Notes: generated from the sequence alone by a model not told the origin. A stretch of 64,000 nt of DNA from Pseudomonas sp. C1C7 (GCF_013359595.1 NZ_JABFMP010000006.1:69598-133597); one strand, 5' to 3'. Counted from the first letter of the stretch, positions 28,553 to 37,940 are shown. Numbers and translations: made by a program.

Positions 28553-29011
28553 ATGCAAAGAGCATATCTGGATTGCGAATTTACCTCCCTTGACCCCTAC
28601 TATGAGCTCATTAGCCTCGCCTTGGTCGTTCCCAATGGCCCAGAGTTCTATGTTGAGATAGAAGACGGCTGGATTCTCAGTGATTGCTCCAACTTCGTTC
28701 AAAAAATCGTGCTTCCCCTCCTCGACCTTGATAAGTATGGAAGAACGCAATCGCAAGCTGCGGACGAGCTACAGCAATGGCTAAGTCAGTTCGATGGTCT
28801 TGAAATCATCTGTGATGCGCCACAATGGGATTGGCCGTTATTAGTGCGATTGGCAGGTCCAGACGGGTTGCCAAAAGGAGTGGTATCTAGCTCGATCACC
28901 TATGCAGTTCAAGCACAGATGGCCGACCTGGTCTTTCCTCACCATGCTCTACAGGATGCAAGATTGATTGCCGATTTTGTGGAGTCGATTCGAAATCGGC
29001 AGCTTGGCTAA
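28553..29011 (+). CDS. DEDDh 3'-5' exoribonuclease-like protein (Rv2179c type)
   Basis: The 152-residue protein has the DEDDh exonuclease residues in order: D7 and E9 in YLDCEFTSLDP, D88 in IICDAPQWDWP, H130 and D135 in HHALQDARLIADF. ISLALVVPNGPEFYVEIE after motif I matches the Rv2179c-like 3'-5' exoribonuclease family. Members trim single-stranded RNA using two metal ions. A GTG three codons upstream is in frame; neither start has a strong ribosome site. It precedes the phosphatase gene by 56 bases, and the helicase ends 259 bases upstream, so all three could share control. Confidence 0.8.
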   Translation: MQRAYLDCEFTSLDPYYELISLALVVPNGPEFYVEIEDGWILSDCSNFVQKIVLPLLDLDKYGRTQSQAADELQQWLSQFDGLEIICDAPQWDWPLLVRLAGPDGLPKGVVSSSITYAVQAQMADLVFPHHALQDARLIADFVESIRNRQLG

Positions 29012-29067
29012 AAAGCGCTCGAACCAGGATTTGCCTTCAATATTCAGAATCTGAAGTCAGAGGTTTT

Positions 29068-29895
29068 ATGAAAGTCGTGAACCTAATTACGCTGCTTGAG
29101 CAGGTAGTAAATGAGGTGAGACTCGCAGGAGCACTGCTGGTTTCAGAGTGGGAAAGACCTGAAGGGCCTCGTGGCTATGGCGACAAAGCAACCGTGGACA
29201 TCGAGATTGAGCGACAGCTTCGCAAGTCGTTACTCCAGTTGCTTGATTGTGATTTTTGGGGTGAGGAAACTGGGCATGCTTTAACCAACGATCCATGGTG
29301 TTGGGTAATCGATCCAAATGACGGCACCGCTGATTTCCTGAAAGGTCTCAAAGGCTCATCAATTTCAGTAGGTTTACTACGCGATGCTCAACCTGTTTTA
29401 GGGGTGGTTTACGCGCCTATAACTGATGACCGCGGTGAAGATTGCATTGCGTGGGCGGAGGGACTACCACATTTACTTCGCAACGGTTGCCCCATTGAAG
29501 TGGATCTGAGTCAACAAAATTTAACGACTGACCGACTTGTTATGGTCAGCGCTGCCGCGGTAGGTAGGCCTGAAGAAAATAGCGAGTTGTGCTTCCCAGG
29601 TACGTTCCATGCCATGCCGAGCATCGCCTACCGACTTGCACGTGTAGCCGCTGGTGATGGGGTCTGCGGTATTTCGCTTTATCCCGTGTCAGCTCATGAT
29701 GTGGCCGCCGGGCACGCTCTACTTAGAGCGAGTAAAGGTGAGTTGTTCGACCAAGACAGCAACATCATCACTTATAGCACCGACATGACTAAGGTTTCAC
29801 TCAGATGCTTTGGAGGAGCTCCCGATGCATGTGTTGATCTGTTATGTCGGGATTGGTCGCGGCTTTTGTCTCCTCAGTTGCCCCATGATGTTTGA
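29068..29895 (+). CDS. Inositol-monophosphatase / 3'(2'),5'-bisphosphate nucleotidase family protein
   Basis: This 275-residue lithium-sensitive-phosphatase-fold protein has FWGEETGH (metal-binding Glu), WVIDPNDGTADFLKG (DPxDGT, residues 82-87) and SAHDVAAGHALL (usual WDxAAG, Asp211). These three motifs define the family, which includes SuhB and CysQ. CysQ-type members remove the 3' phosphate of pAp, a product that inhibits oligoribonucleases. Which substrate applies here is unknown, but the upstream exoribonuclease gives pAp or a nucleotide signal some appeal. AGAGG lies about 5 bases before the ATG. The Trp of WDxAA is replaced by His. Confidence 0.85.
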   Translation: MKVVNLITLLEQVVNEVRLAGALLVSEWERPEGPRGYGDKATVDIEIERQLRKSLLQLLDCDFWGEETGHALTNDPWCWVIDPNDGTADFLKGLKGSSISVGLLRDAQPVLGVVYAPITDDRGEDCIAWAEGLPHLLRNGCPIEVDLSQQNLTTDRLVMVSAAAVGRPEENSELCFPGTFHAMPSIAYRLARVAAGDGVCGISLYPVSAHDVAAGHALLRASKGELFDQDSNIITYSTDMTKVSLRCFGGAPDACVDLLCRDWSRLLSPQLPHDV

Positions 29896-30654
29896 AAAAC
29901 AATCAGAAGGGCAGGCAGACGATGCGTTCAGTTGAAGAATGCAATATCCGATAACTGTCAGACTCGCATATTGTATTGAGCCTCTGAGACACTCAACCTA
30001 CTGCAATCTCTTGCCGTTGACTAGCAGGCACTGCTTCGGCTCGGCGGGTAGCCAGTTCGTATCGATGCGGATCACTGAATGAAGGCTTGAACAAATTGCG
30101 CCGGGACCGCTTGACCTTCAGCCTTCAAATTTCGTCAGCTCTGTAGGAAGCGCCCGGCTTTCCTGCAACACTTCAAGCGTCCTCTTACGCTTGTGCCCTT
30201 TACGCCGATTGCTGGTTACGAACCAACCATTGAAGCGCAGTTCCGTGATCCATCCAATGAGCTCACGTTACTTATCGTAATGCTGATTTTTGTCTTGTAT
30301 CTGCGATTGTTCCACCTGATCCGCCGTGACAACTCACGTCCAGCAGAGAATGATCTACTGCGCATTACAACAGGCAGAACCAGTCCGTCTTGCGTTATCC
30401 ATGGGATGTCGTCACTTCCTGGTTCCACTCTGTCCTTAATGTGTAAGAGGTCTCATAGAGTTGGATCCGAAATCAGACGAAACGCATAGCAATCGCCTCA
30501 ACGTGGTCTAAATATAACTACAGGCATATCCCGAGTTGTCTCATGGTTTACCTGTATGTGGGCTGATTTCGCACGGTGTCCTGAGGAGTACGGACATATT
30601 TGCAGGAGAACTCGAAGAGGGATCATCGAGGGTTCGCAGAGGGAGTTGGCCACC
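29896..30654. other. Intergenic DNA at the right edge of the island
   Basis: About 760 bases between the phosphatase and the autotransporter hold no gene I can support. An open frame at 30193-30489 includes one hydrophobic stretch (ELTLLIVMLIFVLYLRLF) but has no clear ribosome site or family. Parts near 30500-30540 are AT-rich. The right attachment site of the island probably lies here. Confidence 0.45.
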
Positions 30655-33600
30655 ATGACTCAACACCGGGATCCGTTTGATTTTCTCCACGGATTGACGT
30701 CAGATCCAGCTGAATTGACACATGGCAGCTGGGTCATCCATTCACCGCTGGCATGGAGCGCGGAGGCTGGAACTCCTGCCGATCCGCACTTACGGCTGCA
30801 GTTCGCGGTCGCGGTAGCTCTATTTGGCGCGATCGCATCGCCGGCCTGGTCCGCCGATTGTCCCTTGCCAGCCCCCGTCAACAACACGAGCTGTACTGTG
30901 CCCTCCGGTACCACCGTAACCGTCACCACAACAGGTGCTACGGGCCTGAATGACACTGGTACGCTGGGCCAAATCATTGGCGATGGCATTACCGTTAACC
31001 TGGGGGCTGCCACCACAACGGGGGCCATGGCATTGCAAGGAGCGGCAATCACCTTCAATGGCAGTACGGTCAGCACCACTTCTATCGGCGCCGCAGCAAA
31101 CGGCCAGGTCGGATTGCGGGCCTCGGGTGCCGGCAGCAATATCGTCGCAACGGGTGCAACGCTCGACCTGACACCTGCGTCCGGCACTTCCCTGAACCTG
31201 CGCGGTGCGGCGGCTGACAGCGGCGGCGTGCTGACGCTGAACGGCACAACGGTGCTGGTCACCGGTGGTGCCAATGGCACGGGTAACTACGGTCTGGCGG
31301 CGACCGGAGCGGGAAGCCGGATCAACTTCTCCGGTGGCTCGGTCAGTACCAGTTCCCGGGGTGCCTTCGGCGTACTGGCTGAAAGCGGCGGGACGGTCAG
31401 TCTGTCAAACGGTGCCCAGATCAGCAGCGCCGGGGTACAGAACGCAACCACGCTCGCTGGCAGTCATGCGCTTTACTCCACCGGTGGCGGCAGCCAGATC
31501 AGCACCACAGGGATCGCGGCCAGTACTTCGGGTACTAACGCATCCGTTGCGCTGGCCGATACCGGTGGCACCCTCCTTCTGACCAGCAGTTCGTTCACCA
31601 ACTCAGGCGCCAGCAACCTGGATAGCACCCCGAATGCCGGGGTGCGGGCGATCACCGGCGGCAAGATTGTCATGAGCGGCAGCGGCAGCACGATCACTAC
31701 AACCGGCCTACGTGGCTTCGGTCTTTCGATCGAGGGTTCCGGGTCGCAAGCCCAGGTGGCGGATACTGCGATCCAGACCAGCGGATCTCGTGCGTTCGGT
31801 GTTTCCATCAAGGCTGGCGGCTCGGCGCAGATCAACAACAGCAGCGTTCTGCTCAACGGCGCCACCGGGCCTTTTACACCTGCCGTGCAGGTCGAAGGCG
31901 TTGGGTCATCGCTAACGTTGACTAACAGCACGGTCACCACGACGACACCCACGGTTGCCGTGGGCGTGGCGGCCCGGGACGGTGCGAACGTCCTTGTCAG
32001 TGATACCCGGATCACAACCACAGGTCTGAACTCGGCGGCGCTGACCGCGTTCAGTGCGGTGCCGACACCCGCCTCGGTGACCGCGAACAACATGACCATC
32101 ATCACCAGCGGCGACGACAACGCCATGGGCGCGATTGCCGACCTGAACGGCACCATCACGCTCAATGGCGGCACCATCACCACCACTGGCAACCAGGTCA
32201 GGCAGTCGTCCTTCGCCCATGCCCTTGGCGCGCGCAACCCCGGCGGCACACTGATTGCCAACGGTACCGTGGTCAATACATCGGGGCTCTCCGCGATGGG
32301 CGCCTGGTCGGACGATGGCGGCAACACGACCCTCAATGATGTCCGGATAACCACGTCCGGTGTGCTGGGTGTCGGCTTGTACGCGGTGGCCGAACAGGTT
32401 GGAACACAGTTCAACGCCAATACCACGGCCAATCGCAATACGGTTCAAACCACTGGCCTGAATGCCTTTGGTGTCGAGGCACAATCACGCAACGACCAGC
32501 CGGTCGGCGTGGCCACGGTTACGGTAAACGATACGGCGGTCACTACCCAGGGCACGGGTGCCGTGGGTTTGCGGGCGATACTGGAAAACTATGGTTCTGC
32601 ACCCACCGGCCGAGGCGAAGCTAATGTGGTAGCCAACCGCAGCACCGTGCAAACCCAGGGTGTCGGTGCCCATGGCGCCTTGTCCCGTGACGCGCCGACC
32701 TCGGTGACAATCAACCAAAGTTCGGTTCGGGCCTCCGGTACGGAGGCTCACGGTGCGGTTGCATTGATTGGCGGACGCATCATCGGCACCGATGCAACGG
32801 TGACTGCCAGCGGTGCGAATTCGATGGCGCTCTATGCCTTGGGCATCCCCGGCGCGGTCTCCACGGCGGACTTCACCCGCAGCACGCTGACCAATACCAG
32901 CGGCTCGATCATTGGTGTTGCCGGCGACGCGAATATCACGCTGATCAATTCGACCGTGACAGGCGCCGGTCAATGGCTGCGGGTGGGAACGCTCAATGAC
33001 TTTCCCCTGTTGGCCGCTTCGCCACCGCCACTGGGCGGACCTGCTGATTTTCCGGATGAGCTCACTGGCGCGTTGCCGCCGTTACAGCCCCCGCCGATCA
33101 CGGCCCCTGCCCCGCCAGTCAGCCCCGGGCTGGCCAATGTCACACTGTCGGGCTCGACCGTCGTCGGTTCGGCCTTCACCGCGCCAGGCAGCGTTTCCAA
33201 CCTGACCCTGACCAACAACAGCCTCTGGCGCATGACCGGCGATTCCAACCTGACCACATTGGTCAACGATCCCAGCCTGATCGACTTCTCCGCGCCGGTG
33301 GGTGGTGTGTTCAAGACGCTGACCGTCAATACCTACAGCGGTGATGGCGCGATCGGACTGAACACCTTCCTGGAAGGCGATGGCTCGCCTTCGGACAAGC
33401 TGGTGATCGACGGTGGCACCGCCACGGCCCTGGCCACCGGCAACACCGCCCTGCTCATTCACAATGCCCGGGATACCAGCGGAGTTCTGGGACGAGGCGC
33501 CCTGACCACCGGCAACGGCATTCTGGTGGTCGATGTACTCAATGGCGGCACCACGTCCGCCGATGCCTTCCGCCTAGGAAATCGTGCGGTTGCCGGCCCC

Positions 33601-34779
33601 TACGAGTACACCTTGCATCGATCAAGCGTGGATGGCAGTAACAGCGAGGCTTGGTACCTGCGCTCCACCGCAGATTCCCCATCACCGACGCCGACACCGA
33701 CGCCGACGCCGACGCCGACACCGACGCCGACACCGGATCCGTCACCGGAACCGAACTTCCGTCCGGAAACCTCGCTCTATGGCGCCATTCCGGCCCTGGC
33801 CCTGGTCTACAGCCGCGGTCTGATCGACACCCTGCACGAGCGTGTCGCCGAGGAGCGGCGCATGCCCACCGACCCGCTGCCCAAAGAACATGAAGAAACC
33901 TACGGGCCATCAATCGGCTGGGGGCGAATGATCTTTCGAAATGGCGAACGCGAGGCCGGCAGTAGCGGTCCATCCGGTAATTCGCCAGCGTACAGCTACG
34001 ACATGCAGGCGTTCCAGGTCGGCATCGATCTGTATCGCGGTGAAGACACCGATGGCAGCCATGATCAGGCCGGACTGTCCCTGGCGGTCGGTAATATCGA
34101 TGGTGGCGTCAAGCATTACACCGGCAACGGCGCCGGCGATAACGTGCTTCGCGCCTACAGCCTCGGTGGTTACTGGACGCATTTCAGCCCCGATGGCGGC
34201 TATGTGGATGGCGTGCTGCAACTGCATCGCTTCGACATCGAGGCCAAGCCCAACGACCTCGGCAATCTGGACACCCAGGGCTGGGGTTACACCGCGTCGC
34301 TAGAGACCGGCTATCCATTCCTGGTCGATGAAGGCGACGACGAACACAAATTCGAAAACCTCTACCTCGAGCCCCAGGCACAGCTGATCTATTCACGCAT
34401 CAATCTGGATAACAGCGATGACATTGCGGCCGACGTGCGCTTCAAGGACATCGACTCACTGATTGGACGTTTGGGGGTACGCCTGGCCAAGGACTGGTTC
34501 CGTGAAAACGACAAGGGCGAAACCCTGCGCACCAATGGCTGGCTGCGCCCCAGCGTCTGGCACGAGTTCAAGGGGCAACCCAAGACCGAGTTCTCCTCGG
34601 CCAACGGTTTCGTGCCATTCGAGGCCGATATCGGCGGTAGCTGGTGGGAAGCCAACCTGGGCGTCGATTATCAGGCTGACAAGAAAGTGACGTTCTACAT
34701 CTCCGCCGGCTATCAGAAGTCCTTCGACGGCGACAGCCACAGCTACGAGGGCATGCTCGGTGTGAAGTACGATTTCTGA
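30655..34779 (+). CDS. Autotransporter with long repetitive passenger and beta-barrel
   Basis: This 1374-residue type Va secretion protein has an unusually long leader: about 45 polar residues, then a hydrophobic core LRLQFAVAVALFGAIASPAWSA. The passenger, to about residue 1000, is rich in Thr, Ser, Gly and Asn with repeated VTTTG-, ITTTG- and VNTSG-like turns, typical of a right-handed beta-helix. A Pro-Thr repeat at residues 1011-1026 links it to an autotransporter barrel that ends in GMLGVKYDF with the C-terminal Phe needed for Bam assembly. ATG 30556 is in frame, but GGGAG 9 bases before 30655 supports the later start. Likely an adhesin or surface protein; no protease motif was seen. Confidence 0.9.
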   Translation: MTQHRDPFDFLHGLTSDPAELTHGSWVIHSPLAWSAEAGTPADPHLRLQFAVAVALFGAIASPAWSADCPLPAPVNNTSCTVPSGTTVTVTTTGATGLNDTGTLGQIIGDGITVNLGAATTTGAMALQGAAITFNGSTVSTTSIGAAANGQVGLRASGAGSNIVATGATLDLTPASGTSLNLRGAAADSGGVLTLNGTTVLVTGGANGTGNYGLAATGAGSRINFSGGSVSTSSRGAFGVLAESGGTVSLSNGAQISSAGVQNATTLAGSHALYSTGGGSQISTTGIAASTSGTNASVALADTGGTLLLTSSSFTNSGASNLDSTPNAGVRAITGGKIVMSGSGSTITTTGLRGFGLSIEGSGSQAQVADTAIQTSGSRAFGVSIKAGGSAQINNSSVLLNGATGPFTPAVQVEGVGSSLTLTNSTVTTTTPTVAVGVAARDGANVLVSDTRITTTGLNSAALTAFSAVPTPASVTANNMTIITSGDDNAMGAIADLNGTITLNGGTITTTGNQVRQSSFAHALGARNPGGTLIANGTVVNTSGLSAMGAWSDDGGNTTLNDVRITTSGVLGVGLYAVAEQVGTQFNANTTANRNTVQTTGLNAFGVEAQSRNDQPVGVATVTVNDTAVTTQGTGAVGLRAILENYGSAPTGRGEANVVANRSTVQTQGVGAHGALSRDAPTSVTINQSSVRASGTEAHGAVALIGGRIIGTDATVTASGANSMALYALGIPGAVSTADFTRSTLTNTSGSIIGVAGDANITLINSTVTGAGQWLRVGTLNDFPLLAASPPPLGGPADFPDELTGALPPLQPPPITAPAPPVSPGLANVTLSGSTVVGSAFTAPGSVSNLTLTNNSLWRMTGDSNLTTLVNDPSLIDFSAPVGGVFKTLTVNTYSGDGAIGLNTFLEGDGSPSDKLVIDGGTATALATGNTALLIHNARDTSGVLGRGALTTGNGILVVDVLNGGTTSADAFRLGNRAVAGPYEYTLHRSSVDGSNSEAWYLRSTADSPSPTPTPTPTPTPTPTPTPDPSPEPNFRPETSLYGAIPALALVYSRGLIDTLHERVAEERRMPTDPLPKEHEETYGPSIGWGRMIFRNGEREAGSSGPSGNSPAYSYDMQAFQVGIDLYRGEDTDGSHDQAGLSLAVGNIDGGVKHYTGNGAGDNVLRAYSLGGYWTHFSPDGGYVDGVLQLHRFDIEAKPNDLGNLDTQGWGYTASLETGYPFLVDEGDDEHKFENLYLEPQAQLIYSRINLDNSDDIAADVRFKDIDSLIGRLGVRLAKDWFRENDKGETLRTNGWLRPSVWHEFKGQPKTEFSSANGFVPFEADIGGSWWEANLGVDYQADKKVTFYISAGYQKSFDGDSHSYEGMLGVKYDF
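33685..33732 (+). repeat. Hexanucleotide tandem repeat inside the autotransporter gene
   Basis: Eight copies of CCGAC(G/A) encode eight Pro-Thr dipeptides between passenger and barrel. The unit is a multiple of three, so slippage would change linker length without a frameshift. Confidence 0.92.
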
Positions 34780-35083
34780 GGGGGTATGGCTAACTTGTAG
34801 GAGAGTGTTCCCCGGGCGGCATCCGACAAAATGCCCGATGACGCCGAGAGTCGCCGTGGGGTACACCTCAGGCCCAAGGAAGGCATTGAGCTTTCAGCTA
34901 CCTACTTTTCCAATTGTGCTTGTGGGAATTGCCACTCGCCTTCAAGAATCTGAGTACGGGGACGATAGAGTCGCACCATGTAGTTCCCCCCTTATGTGGT
35001 CGGCGGGCAATTCGGTGCTTTGCCATCACAGCCACCAAAGCGAACCGTCACCATCTTTCCTTTCCTAGTGCACACCGTGGATT

Positions 35084-36028
35084 TCAATTCGATAAAGGAA
35101 TGACCAAGGACAACCAAGTGTTCCAGCCTTCTGCCCGATTCTTCGCATCGAACTCGTAGTAACCCTTGAGATTGGTATACCAGAGGTCCTTACCGACTTT
35201 GAAAAAGTGTCCGGCCTGCGGCCCGATGCCATTGACCCTGGATTTGAAATCGCCAAAGGTTGCACCGCTGCCGCTATCGCCGGTGACCTGACGGAAGACG
35301 TAGCCGACAAGACCCAGGTGAGTTTGATCGTTGATGAAATGTGAGGCGCTGAGGTCAAGGTGGGCATCGATACCGTTTTGATAGTCGATATCGGTGTTTT
35401 CCCAGTTGTAGGTCAGGCCCGCCACGGCGGAAAACTCGTTTATCTTGTCAAACCAGGTATAGCCACCTCCCGCATCCAGGGCAGCGTGTCCCAAGCCTAT
35501 GTTGACTAGACGATTGGGATCATAGGCGCCGACCGGAATGTCGCCCATGGTGTAGGCGATGAAATTGTGAACGCCATGGTTCCATTTCATGGTGCCCATC
35601 ACATAGACGTCGCTGCCGCCTTTTAAGGTGTCGTCGGTACTGCCGGAAAAGGTCCGGCCTCGTGGCCCTGTCAGCGTGAGATCGACACTGCCCTCGGAGC
35701 GCGCCACTGCCGCGCCCATTGCCAAAGCAACTTGAGCGCCAAGCAAAGGCTCGGCGAAGGTGTAGCTCGGGAAGGCGAACAGGATGTCCGCTGTCGCATC
35801 GAGACCAACGGTGGTCAGCCCGCCGCGGGGAACGGGTTTGCTGGCGTCATCCTTGGCGTTGGCATGGTAGTAGATGAGCGGCAGGCTCAAGCCGGGAGCG
35901 GTGGGTACCGCCGCGAGCGTACCGAACTGCCCCGGCAGCCAGAAGCTGATACCGCCGTTATCCGCCTGGGCCAGCATGGCGGGCAACAATGTCATCAAGC
36001 CCAGCGCAAGTCTGTTTCCTGTTTTCAT
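35084..36028 (-). CDS. Outer-membrane transporter of the phenol MetA-pathway/SphA family
   Basis: The 314-residue protein has a signal peptide (MKTGNRLALGLMTLLPAMLAQA) followed by aromatic-rich amphipathic strands, including WLPGQFGTLAAVP, VYVMGTMKWNHG and LWYTNLKGYYEFDAKNR. This matches the family of putative outer-membrane channels linked to phenol and hydrocarbon catabolism (Pfam name: MetA-pathway of phenol degradation). A role in uptake of a hydrophobic substrate for the downstream catabolic genes is inferred from position. It is divergent from the acyl-CoA ligase, with a C/G-rich palindrome between them. Confidence 0.82.
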   Translation of the reverse strand: MKTGNRLALGLMTLLPAMLAQADNGGISFWLPGQFGTLAAVPTAPGLSLPLIYYHANAKDDASKPVPRGGLTTVGLDATADILFAFPSYTFAEPLLGAQVALAMGAAVARSEGSVDLTLTGPRGRTFSGSTDDTLKGGSDVYVMGTMKWNHGVHNFIAYTMGDIPVGAYDPNRLVNIGLGHAALDAGGGYTWFDKINEFSAVAGLTYNWENTDIDYQNGIDAHLDLSASHFINDQTHLGLVGYVFRQVTGDSGSGATFGDFKSRVNGIGPQAGHFFKVGKDLWYTNLKGYYEFDAKNRAEGWNTWLSLVIPLSN

Positions 36029-36174
36029 AAAAACCCTCGACTCACTTCAAACTAATGGCTGACCGTGCATTGTTTACAGTGGCTTTCTCGTAAAACGCCA
36101 TTGAGTGGAAAGGTTTTTTCCGTTGGTTGTGCATAAGGTTCTCCTATTCACCCTAACACCGACGGCGCCAACTT

Positions 36175-36194
36175 CCCCCTCTCCAGATGGGGGG
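36175..36194. promoter_or_regulatory. C-rich/G-rich palindrome, site 1 of the catabolic regulon
   Basis: CCCCC-TCTCCAGAT-GGGGGG lies about 70 bases before the acyl-CoA ligase start and about 147 bases before the divergent channel gene. It is one of seven similar sites in the cluster. Confidence 0.55.
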
Positions 36195-36262
36195 CGCGGT
36201 ACACCTTGGCCTCCTTTTTAGAATGCGTTTTCCAACACCCAGAACAAAAAACGGAGAACGCA

Positions 36263-37840
36263 ATGAAGATGAATTTTTCCCGGGTCATGGCGCAGGTTGC
36301 ACAACGCTATTCCCGTCAGGAAGCCTTGGTGAACGTCGAGCGAAATCGGCGTTATCGCTTTGATGAACTGCATCGGCTGACCAACCGCATCGCCAATACC
36401 CTGCGTACGCGCCTGCATTTGCAGCGCGGCGACACGGTGCTGTGCATTCTGGAGAACGACAACCTGTCGCTGCTGCATGCTTGGACGGCGTTCAAAGGCG
36501 AAGTGGCGATTGCGCATACCAATTTTCGCGATTCGCTCGAAGAACACCGTTGGCAGGTCGAATTTATCGCCCCCAAGGTCATATTCATCGAGACAGCGCT
36601 GTTATCGCAGTACAGCGAAATGCTGTGCGCCAGCGGTGCAGTGGTGGTCTGCATGGACGAACCCCCTACCGATTGCGGTTTTGCGCTGTACTTCTGGGCA
36701 TTGCTGGAGGGCATGTCGGAGGACGAGCCTGACGTCGAATCCGATGTCCATCAGGACACGCTGATCTACCGCTTCACCGGCGGTACCACCGGCAAGAGCA
36801 AATGTGCCCGGTACACCATCGATAATTGGCTGGCGGCGCGGGATTCGATGTATGCCGACAGCGAGCAGAGCCAAGCCCTCAACGAACGCACCCGCTACCT
36901 GCACATCGCACCCATCAGCCATGGTTCGGGGCTGTCGCTGTTGCCGACGTTGTTCCGTGGCGGCTGCACCGTTACCCAGAATGCCACCGACCTCAAAGCC
37001 TGGTGTCGTAATGTCGAAGCGGAACGCATCACTACAGCGCTAATGGTGCCGACGTTGGTGGGTTGGTTGCTCGAGCTGGAAGAGGCATCGCAATACGATT
37101 TGTCCAGTCTGCAGACCCTCTATTACGGCGCGGCCCCTATGAGCCCGGTCAAGCTCAGGCAATCCCAAGAGCGTTTCGGCAACATCTTTTTCCAGCTATA
37201 CGGCGCCACCGAATGCGCCCAGGCAGTCTGCACCCTGACCAAGGCCGATCATCTGAGCGCGGTCGAAACAGGTCGACTGGCCTCCGCGGGGAGGCCTGCC
37301 ACCGGTATCGAGCTGAAGATCGTCGATGAGTCGGGCAATCGGGTTGCGAACGGCGTGACCGGGGAGATCTGGCTGCGCGGGCGTGGCACCATCAGTGGCT
37401 ATCACAAAAATCCACAGGGCACGGCCGCTGAATTCAACGACGGTTTCTGGAGGTCCGGGGACCTGGGCTATGTGGACGAAGCTGGCTATGTGTTCATCGT
37501 CGATCGCAAGAAAGATGTGATCATCACCGGTGGATTCAATGTCTATGCCGTGGAAGTCGAAGCCACGCTCAATACCCATCCCGCCGTATCCATGTCCGCC
37601 GTGGTCGGCATTCCCCATGACAAGTGGGGCGAGGCGGTCCACGCCGAAGTCGTGCTCAAGACGGGTATGGCGGTCGACGAGCAAGAACTGATTGCACTGG
37701 TCAAGGAGCGCCTGGGCCGCTTCAAGGCACCCAAGTCGGTGAAGATGGTTGAAGCCCTGCCGGTCAGTGCCGTTGGCAAGGTGCTGCGTCGACAGGTTCG
37801 TGAGCGCTACTGGGCGGATCAGTCACGCCGGGTTTCCTGA
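36263..37840 (+). CDS. Acyl-CoA ligase (AMP-forming), first paralogue
   Basis: This 525-residue ANL-superfamily enzyme activates a carboxylic acid with ATP and CoA. It shows the P loop YRFTGGTTGKSKC, the QLYGATEC motif, the hinge segment RSGDLGYVD followed by DRKKDVIITGGFNVY, and the C-terminal catalytic Lys in VGKVLRRQ. A longer frame begins at 36206, but GGAGAA lies about 4 bases before ATG 36263, where the domain begins. A paralogue of similar length at 51962-53533 is clearly related throughout. It is the first gene to the right of the channel and probably commits the substrate to beta-oxidation. Confidence 0.93.
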   Translation: MKMNFSRVMAQVAQRYSRQEALVNVERNRRYRFDELHRLTNRIANTLRTRLHLQRGDTVLCILENDNLSLLHAWTAFKGEVAIAHTNFRDSLEEHRWQVEFIAPKVIFIETALLSQYSEMLCASGAVVVCMDEPPTDCGFALYFWALLEGMSEDEPDVESDVHQDTLIYRFTGGTTGKSKCARYTIDNWLAARDSMYADSEQSQALNERTRYLHIAPISHGSGLSLLPTLFRGGCTVTQNATDLKAWCRNVEAERITTALMVPTLVGWLLELEEASQYDLSSLQTLYYGAAPMSPVKLRQSQERFGNIFFQLYGATECAQAVCTLTKADHLSAVETGRLASAGRPATGIELKIVDESGNRVANGVTGEIWLRGRGTISGYHKNPQGTAAEFNDGFWRSGDLGYVDEAGYVFIVDRKKDVIITGGFNVYAVEVEATLNTHPAVSMSAVVGIPHDKWGEAVHAEVVLKTGMAVDEQELIALVKERLGRFKAPKSVKMVEALPVSAVGKVLRRQVRERYWADQSRRVS

Positions 37841-37842
37841 CG

Positions 37843-37940
37843 GTAGGAGCGAGCTTGCTCGCGAAAAACGTCCAGACAACGCGGGCACTCAGAAAGCCCG
37901 CGTTATCGTTGACGACCATCGCGAGCAGGCTCGCTCCTAC
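37843..37940. repeat. Paired REP element (BIME-like)
   Basis: GTAGGAGCGAGCTTGCTCGC at 37843 and an inverted copy ending GCTCGCTCCTAC at 37940 lie between convergent genes. Confidence 0.85.

Larger units (their letters stand above)
17540..29895 (+). mobile_element. GInt-type genomic island (ginABCD plus cargo), ends not mapped
   Basis: Three consecutive, mutually different tyrosine recombinases (417, 506 and 704 residues) followed by a small coiled-coil protein match the ginABCD operon that defines GInts, islands known to integrate site-specifically and excise as circles. The related Tn554-like trio is the alternative. Genes are read away from the left end and cargo follows, as in described GInts: an orphan protein, an XRE regulator, a helicase, an exonuclease and a phosphatase. 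The cargo is richer in AT than its neighbours and has long non-coding stretches, in keeping with transfer. The coordinates given run from the recombinase promoter to the last cargo gene; true ends probably lie at 17.1-17.6 kb and 29.9-30.6 kb, or the first element may end in the AT-rich stretch near 24.2-24.5 kb. Confidence 0.75.

Noticed and set aside
30193..30489. 98-codon open frame with one hydrophobic stretch
   Set aside because: Only a single possible helix, no ribosome site and no relation to neighbours; could be chance.
16874..30654. Insertion in the tRNA-Sec gene
   Set aside because: The only tRNA gene lies at 5047-5142, far from the island and intact; the island's target is not a tRNA in this window.
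33685..33732. CRISPR-like repeat
   Set aside because: Hexamer units with no spacers, in frame within the autotransporter linker.
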